Assembly (NCBI GenBank): GCA_011053195.1
Contig: DRKT01000238.1
Location: 1-33,471, forward strand
Length of the DNA stretch: 33,471 nt
Direction of reading: 5' to 3'
Origin: Phycisphaerales bacterium
GTDB taxonomy: Bacteria > Planctomycetota > Phycisphaerae > Phycisphaerales > UBA1924
This document shows, in pieces, positions 30,019-33,471 of this stretch (its first letter is position 1; every line of letters begins with the position of its first letter). The notes beneath the pieces are model-generated. The model saw only the letters and a list, made by a program, of their open reading frames with translations, was not told where the DNA came from and ran no database searches. A program made the translations under genes and the position numbers.

Positions 30019-30829
30019 ACACATCACACTGATCGATGCGCACGTCCACATCCGCCATGGATTTGATCCGGCAGCGGTACTCGATGCCGCGCTCGAACAC
30101 TTCGCTCGTTGCGCCGATCAACTCGGCGCTCAGACCTGCGATGGTGTGCTCATGCTCAGCGAGAGCGCGGGCGAACACGCCTTCGAACGGCTCGCCGGCC
30201 GGGACCACCCAATCGGTCGGTGGCGCTTCGAGGCAGCGCCCGAATCGTGCGCGCTGCCGGCTGAGCGTGATGATGCGCAGCGACTGCTGATCGTGCAGGG
30301 CCAACAGATCGCCACCGCGGATCGGCTCGAAGTGCTGACGCTGGCGTGCGACGAACGCATCGACGATGGCCTGTCCATCGCCGAGACACTCAACCGGGCT
30401 CTGGACATGGACGCGATCACGGTCCTGCCCTGGGGCTTCGGCAAGTGGACGGGCCAGCGGCGATCGCTCATGCTCAAACTGATCCGGGACTTCGGCCCAA
30501 GAGGGGTGGCGATCGGCGACAGCGCCGGCCGACCCCGGGGCCTGCCCGCGGGGCCGATCTTCCGTGAAGCAATCCGCCTCGGCCTGCCCATCCTGCCGGG
30601 GACTGATCCGCTGCCGATCGCCTCGCATGAGCGCCGGGCCGGGAAATTCGCCCTGGCGCTGCCCGGCAGGCTTGATCGGGCCGCCCCGGCTGCCGATCTG
30701 AGACATCGGCTCCGGGCGGGTTCCGGCGGGGTGGTCATCGGCAATCGTGACGGCCCGTTGGCTGCCATCGCATCGCAACTCAGACTCAGGCTCGAACAGA
30801 ACTCGACCCGGTCCGACAACGAAAGGTGA
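29990..30829 (+). CDS. Amidohydrolase-like protein (TTG 30011 is an alternative start)
   Basis: KHITLIDAHVHIRHGFDP; GVAIGDSAGRPRGLPAGPIFREAIRLGLPILPGTDPLPIASHERRAGKFAL. Metal-ligand-like His/Asp placement suggests an amidohydrolase fold. Confidence 0.5.
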   Translation: MRSRGDSLDKHITLIDAHVHIRHGFDPAAVLDAALEHFARCADQLGAQTCDGVLMLSESAGEHAFERLAGRDHPIGRWRFEAAPESCALPAERDDAQRLLIVQGQQIATADRLEVLTLACDERIDDGLSIAETLNRALDMDAITVLPWGFGKWTGQRRSLMLKLIRDFGPRGVAIGDSAGRPRGLPAGPIFREAIRLGLPILPGTDPLPIASHERRAGKFALALPGRLDRAAPAADLRHRLRAGSGGVVIGNRDGPLAAIASQLRLRLEQNSTRSDNER

Positions 30830-30837
30830 ACTCCCAC

Positions 30838-32013
30838 ATGCGAATCCTCGTGCTCGCACCACACCCGTTCTACATCGACCGAGGCACGCCCATCGACGTG
30901 GACATCCTGGTGCGCGCGCTGTGCGAACTCGGGCATGAAGTGCATCTGGCCACACTCCACGCCGGCGAAGATCGGCACTATGACGGGCTGACCATCCACC
31001 GAATCGAAGAGCCCAAGGGCGTCGGCATGCCCAAGCCCGGCTTCAGCGGCGCCAAACTCAAGTGCGATGTCAAACTCTTTGCGCTGGCCAAACGGCTCAT
31101 CCGCGAGATCAAGCCGGACGTGATCCATGCCGGCGAAGAAGCTGTCTTCATGGCGCGATGGTTCAAGATGACACAGGGCATCCCGTATGTCTATGACATG
31201 GATTCCTCGATCGCCCAACAGATGGTCGAGCAGATCGGCGCGCTGCGGTTCCTCTCGCCGATCTTCCATGCGATGGAGGGCATCGGCGTCAAGGGCGCGG
31301 TCGCCTGCGCGCCGGTGTGTCATGCGCTCGCGGACGTGGCGAAGAAACAGGGCGCCAAACGCTCCGTGACGCTGCACGACATCTCGCAGCTCGAAGTCGA
31401 GGCGCTCGAACCCACGGGCTGGCTCCGCGAACGGTGCGGCATCGGCGAATCGTCCACGCTGATCGTCTACTGCGGCAACCTCCAGGAATACCAGGGCGTC
31501 GGGCTGCTGATCGAAGGAATGGCCGAGGCGATCAAGGGCGGGGCGGATGTCGATGCGGTGATCGCCGGCGGCGAACCCGCTCAAATCCAGAACTGCAAAG
31601 AACAGGCCCGGAAGCTCGGAATCGAGGACCGCATCCACCTGATCGGGCGGTGGCCAGCGGACAAACTCGGGGAACTCCTGATCGAAGGGGATATCCTGAC
31701 CGCACCCCGGATCAAGGGGGTCAATACACCACAAAAGGTATTTCCCTATTTGCATACCGGTCGGGCGGTGTTGGTGACAGACCTGCCCACGCATTCGCAG
31801 ATTCTGACGCCGGAGGTCTGTCGGTTGGCACCGGCGGACCCTGTCGGGTTCGGGTCGGCGATCGCGGATCTTGCGTCGGACAGGGAGAAATGCGAGACTC
31901 TTGGTCAGGCGGGCCGGAAATTCGCCGAAGCGCAGCATACCTATCCTGCACACCGCAGGCGGGTGCGTGAGTTGTATGCCGAGGTCTCGGCAGCGCTTGA
32001 TTTGAATAACTAA
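30838..32013 (+). CDS. GT4-type glycosyltransferase
   Basis: From ATG 30838: MRILVLAPHPFYIDRGTPIDVDILVRALCELGHEVHLATLH...LIVYCGNLQEYQGVGLLIEGMAEAI...APRIKGVNTPQKVFPYLHTGRAVLVTDLPTHSQI. Confidence 0.85.
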   Translation: MRILVLAPHPFYIDRGTPIDVDILVRALCELGHEVHLATLHAGEDRHYDGLTIHRIEEPKGVGMPKPGFSGAKLKCDVKLFALAKRLIREIKPDVIHAGEEAVFMARWFKMTQGIPYVYDMDSSIAQQMVEQIGALRFLSPIFHAMEGIGVKGAVACAPVCHALADVAKKQGAKRSVTLHDISQLEVEALEPTGWLRERCGIGESSTLIVYCGNLQEYQGVGLLIEGMAEAIKGGADVDAVIAGGEPAQIQNCKEQARKLGIEDRIHLIGRWPADKLGELLIEGDILTAPRIKGVNTPQKVFPYLHTGRAVLVTDLPTHSQILTPEVCRLAPADPVGFGSAIADLASDREKCETLGQAGRKFAEAQHTYPAHRRRVRELYAEVSAALDLNN

Positions 32014-32064
32014 GGGATGATGACCCGGGCTTGGATGCCAGGGAAAAACGGAAGGGATGCTCAG

Positions 32065-33201
32065 ATGACGACGCTCGTGACGGGTGGAACCGGATTCACA
32101 GGGAGTCACCTCGTTCGGAGGTTGCTGGAGCGAGGACAGCACGTCCGGGTCTTGGACAACCAGCCGGGATTGTTCCATGACGACCTCAAGGCCATGGGCG
32201 CCGAGATCATGATCGCCAGCGTCACGGACGCCAAGGCCGTCGATCAAGCCGTCGAGGGGTGCGAGGTGGTCCAGCACACGGCAGCAGCCTTTCGCAAGCT
32301 CAATGTTCCGGCGCAGCACTACTGGGATGTCAATGTCGAGGGTACGCGCAACGTTGCCGACGCGTGTTTGCGCTACGGTGTGCGCCGGCTTGTCTACTGC
32401 TCGACGCAGGGTGTGCACGGTCACGTGGCCGATGAAATCGGAAATGAGCAAAGCCCGATCGCCCCGGCGGACTACTACCAGGAAACCAAGTACGAGGGCG
32501 AGAAGGTCGTTCAGGGGTACGTGCAGAAGGGGCTCGATGCCAACATCATCCGTCCGACCGCGATCTATGGCCCCGGCGATCCGGGTCGTTTTCTGATCTT
32601 GTTCAAACTGGTGCAGCGCGGGACGTTCCACATGTTCGGGCCGGGGACATCGCACTACCACCCCGTGCACATCGAAAATCTGGTCGATTCATTCGAGCTT
32701 GCTGCGGAAAAGGAAGGGATCACCGGCGAGGCGTTCATCATCGGCGATGACCACTCCTACGAACTGAATGCGCTGGTCCGAGAAGTCGCTCGGGCGATGG
32801 ACCGGGATGTGACGATCAAGCACTGGCCCTTTGCGCCGCTGCGGGCGGCCTCGGTTGTGTGTGAGGCGATGTGCAAGCCGATCCGGGTGACCCCGCCGCT
32901 GTTTCCGAGACGAGTGGACTGGTTCAAGCAGCATCGCTCGTTTGACATCTCAAAGGCTCGGGAAGTGTTGGGGTATGAACCTCGCGTGGATCTGCCGACG
33001 GGACTGAAGCAGACGGGCGAGTGGTACCGACAGTATGGGTACTTGGATGGCCATCCGCAGCGTGATGTCCACCTGCCACCGAGCCTGACCGAAGGGCCGG
33101 AGGCCGCGGGTTTGGAGAGCGGCGTTCATGCGCGTATTGGTGACGGGGGCAACAGGATTCACGGGGGGGCGTCTTGCACAGATGCTCGCCAAACGGGGTG
33201 A
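32065..33201 (+). CDS. NAD-dependent epimerase/dehydratase (extended SDR)
   Basis: From ATG 32065: MTTLVTGGTGFTGSHLVRRLLERG...YWDVNVEGTRNVADACLRYGVRRLVYCSTQGVHG...YYQETKYEGEKVV (YxxxK). Confidence 0.88.
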   Translation: MTTLVTGGTGFTGSHLVRRLLERGQHVRVLDNQPGLFHDDLKAMGAEIMIASVTDAKAVDQAVEGCEVVQHTAAAFRKLNVPAQHYWDVNVEGTRNVADACLRYGVRRLVYCSTQGVHGHVADEIGNEQSPIAPADYYQETKYEGEKVVQGYVQKGLDANIIRPTAIYGPGDPGRFLILFKLVQRGTFHMFGPGTSHYHPVHIENLVDSFELAAEKEGITGEAFIIGDDHSYELNALVREVARAMDRDVTIKHWPFAPLRAASVVCEAMCKPIRVTPPLFPRRVDWFKQHRSFDISKAREVLGYEPRVDLPTGLKQTGEWYRQYGYLDGHPQRDVHLPPSLTEGPEAAGLESGVHARIGDGGNRIHGGASCTDARQTG

Positions 33202-33471
33202 GGATGTCGTCGCGCTTGTGCGCGACACATCGGACACCTCCAAGCTCAAGGCCATTGGTGCCGAGCTTGTGCATGGCGACATCCGGGATTCGTCGGCAGT
33301 GGAGCGGGCGGCCGAGGGGTGCCGGGTCATCTACCACATCGCGGCGTTGTATCGGTCAGCCAGGCATCCGGACCAGATGTACCACGATGTCAACGTTGTG
33401 GGCACGGAGAACGTGCTCCGGGCGGCCGAGATCCATGATATTCCGCGTGTGGTGCATTGCTCGACGGTCGG
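33128..33471 (+). CDS. NAD-dependent epimerase/dehydratase, paralog of the upstream gene (3' part truncated by window edge)
   Basis: Manual translation from ATG 33128: MRVLVTGATGFTGGRLAQMLAKRGEDVVALVRDTSDTSKLKAIGAELVHGDIRDSSAVERAAEGCRVIYHIAALYRSARHPDQMYHDVNVVGTENVLRAAEIHDIPRVVHCSTV. Open to the window edge, so absent from the ORF track. Confidence 0.85.
   Translation, partial: MRVLVTGATGFTGGRLAQMLAKRGEDVVALVRDTSDTSKLKAIGAELVHGDIRDSSAVERAAEGCRVIYHIAALYRSARHPDQMYHDVNVVGTENVLRAAEIHDIPRVVHCSTV

Noticed and set aside
30130-32670. 846-aa minus-strand ORF antisense to the amidohydrolase-like, GT4 and SDR genes
   Set aside because: The plus-strand genes have clear family motifs. The antisense translation is Arg/His/Asp-rich and motif-free, which is the usual artefact of GC-rich codon bias.

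Overview
This 33.5-kb, GC-rich window looks like a planctomycete (probably Phycisphaerae-like) chromosome. The taxonomic call is inference from the FTLIELLVVIAIIALLIGILLPALGKAR-type pseudopilin proteins and overall protein flavour. It holds about 29 supportable protein-coding genes; I saw no rRNA, tRNA, CRISPR array or transposase. Coordinates 1-9000 are a long minus-strand run: rimO, ftsW, murG, a 195-aa unknown, a GGDEF protein, rsmA, a phosphotransferase, a 59-aa Hc1-like protein and a truncated fabZ-like gene. ftsW-murG and the 195-aa/GGDEF pair have overlapping start and stop codons. The rest includes a stand-alone MshEN-like protein, atpD without atpC/G/A neighbours, sucC without sucD, two pseudopilin-like proteins, a DUF442-like phosphatase, an 18-residue-repeat lipoprotein, a PilZ protein, an NTF2-like/EEP fusion, threonine aldolase, an MFS transporter, methyltransferases, lepA, a nitroreductase, and a right-hand cluster (VanZ-like, DUF457-like, amidohydrolase-like, glycosyltransferase, two tandem SDR epimerases). 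I found no clear new defence or mobile system. The best leads are the unknown/GGDEF module coupled to murG, an intrinsic terminator whose 3' arm doubles as a Shine-Dalgarno, a perfect 24-bp palindrome upstream of lepA, the unannotated Hc1-like small ORF, and the uncharacterised VanZ/DUF457/amidohydrolase-like cluster. All product calls come from motif recognition by eye; no database search was run.
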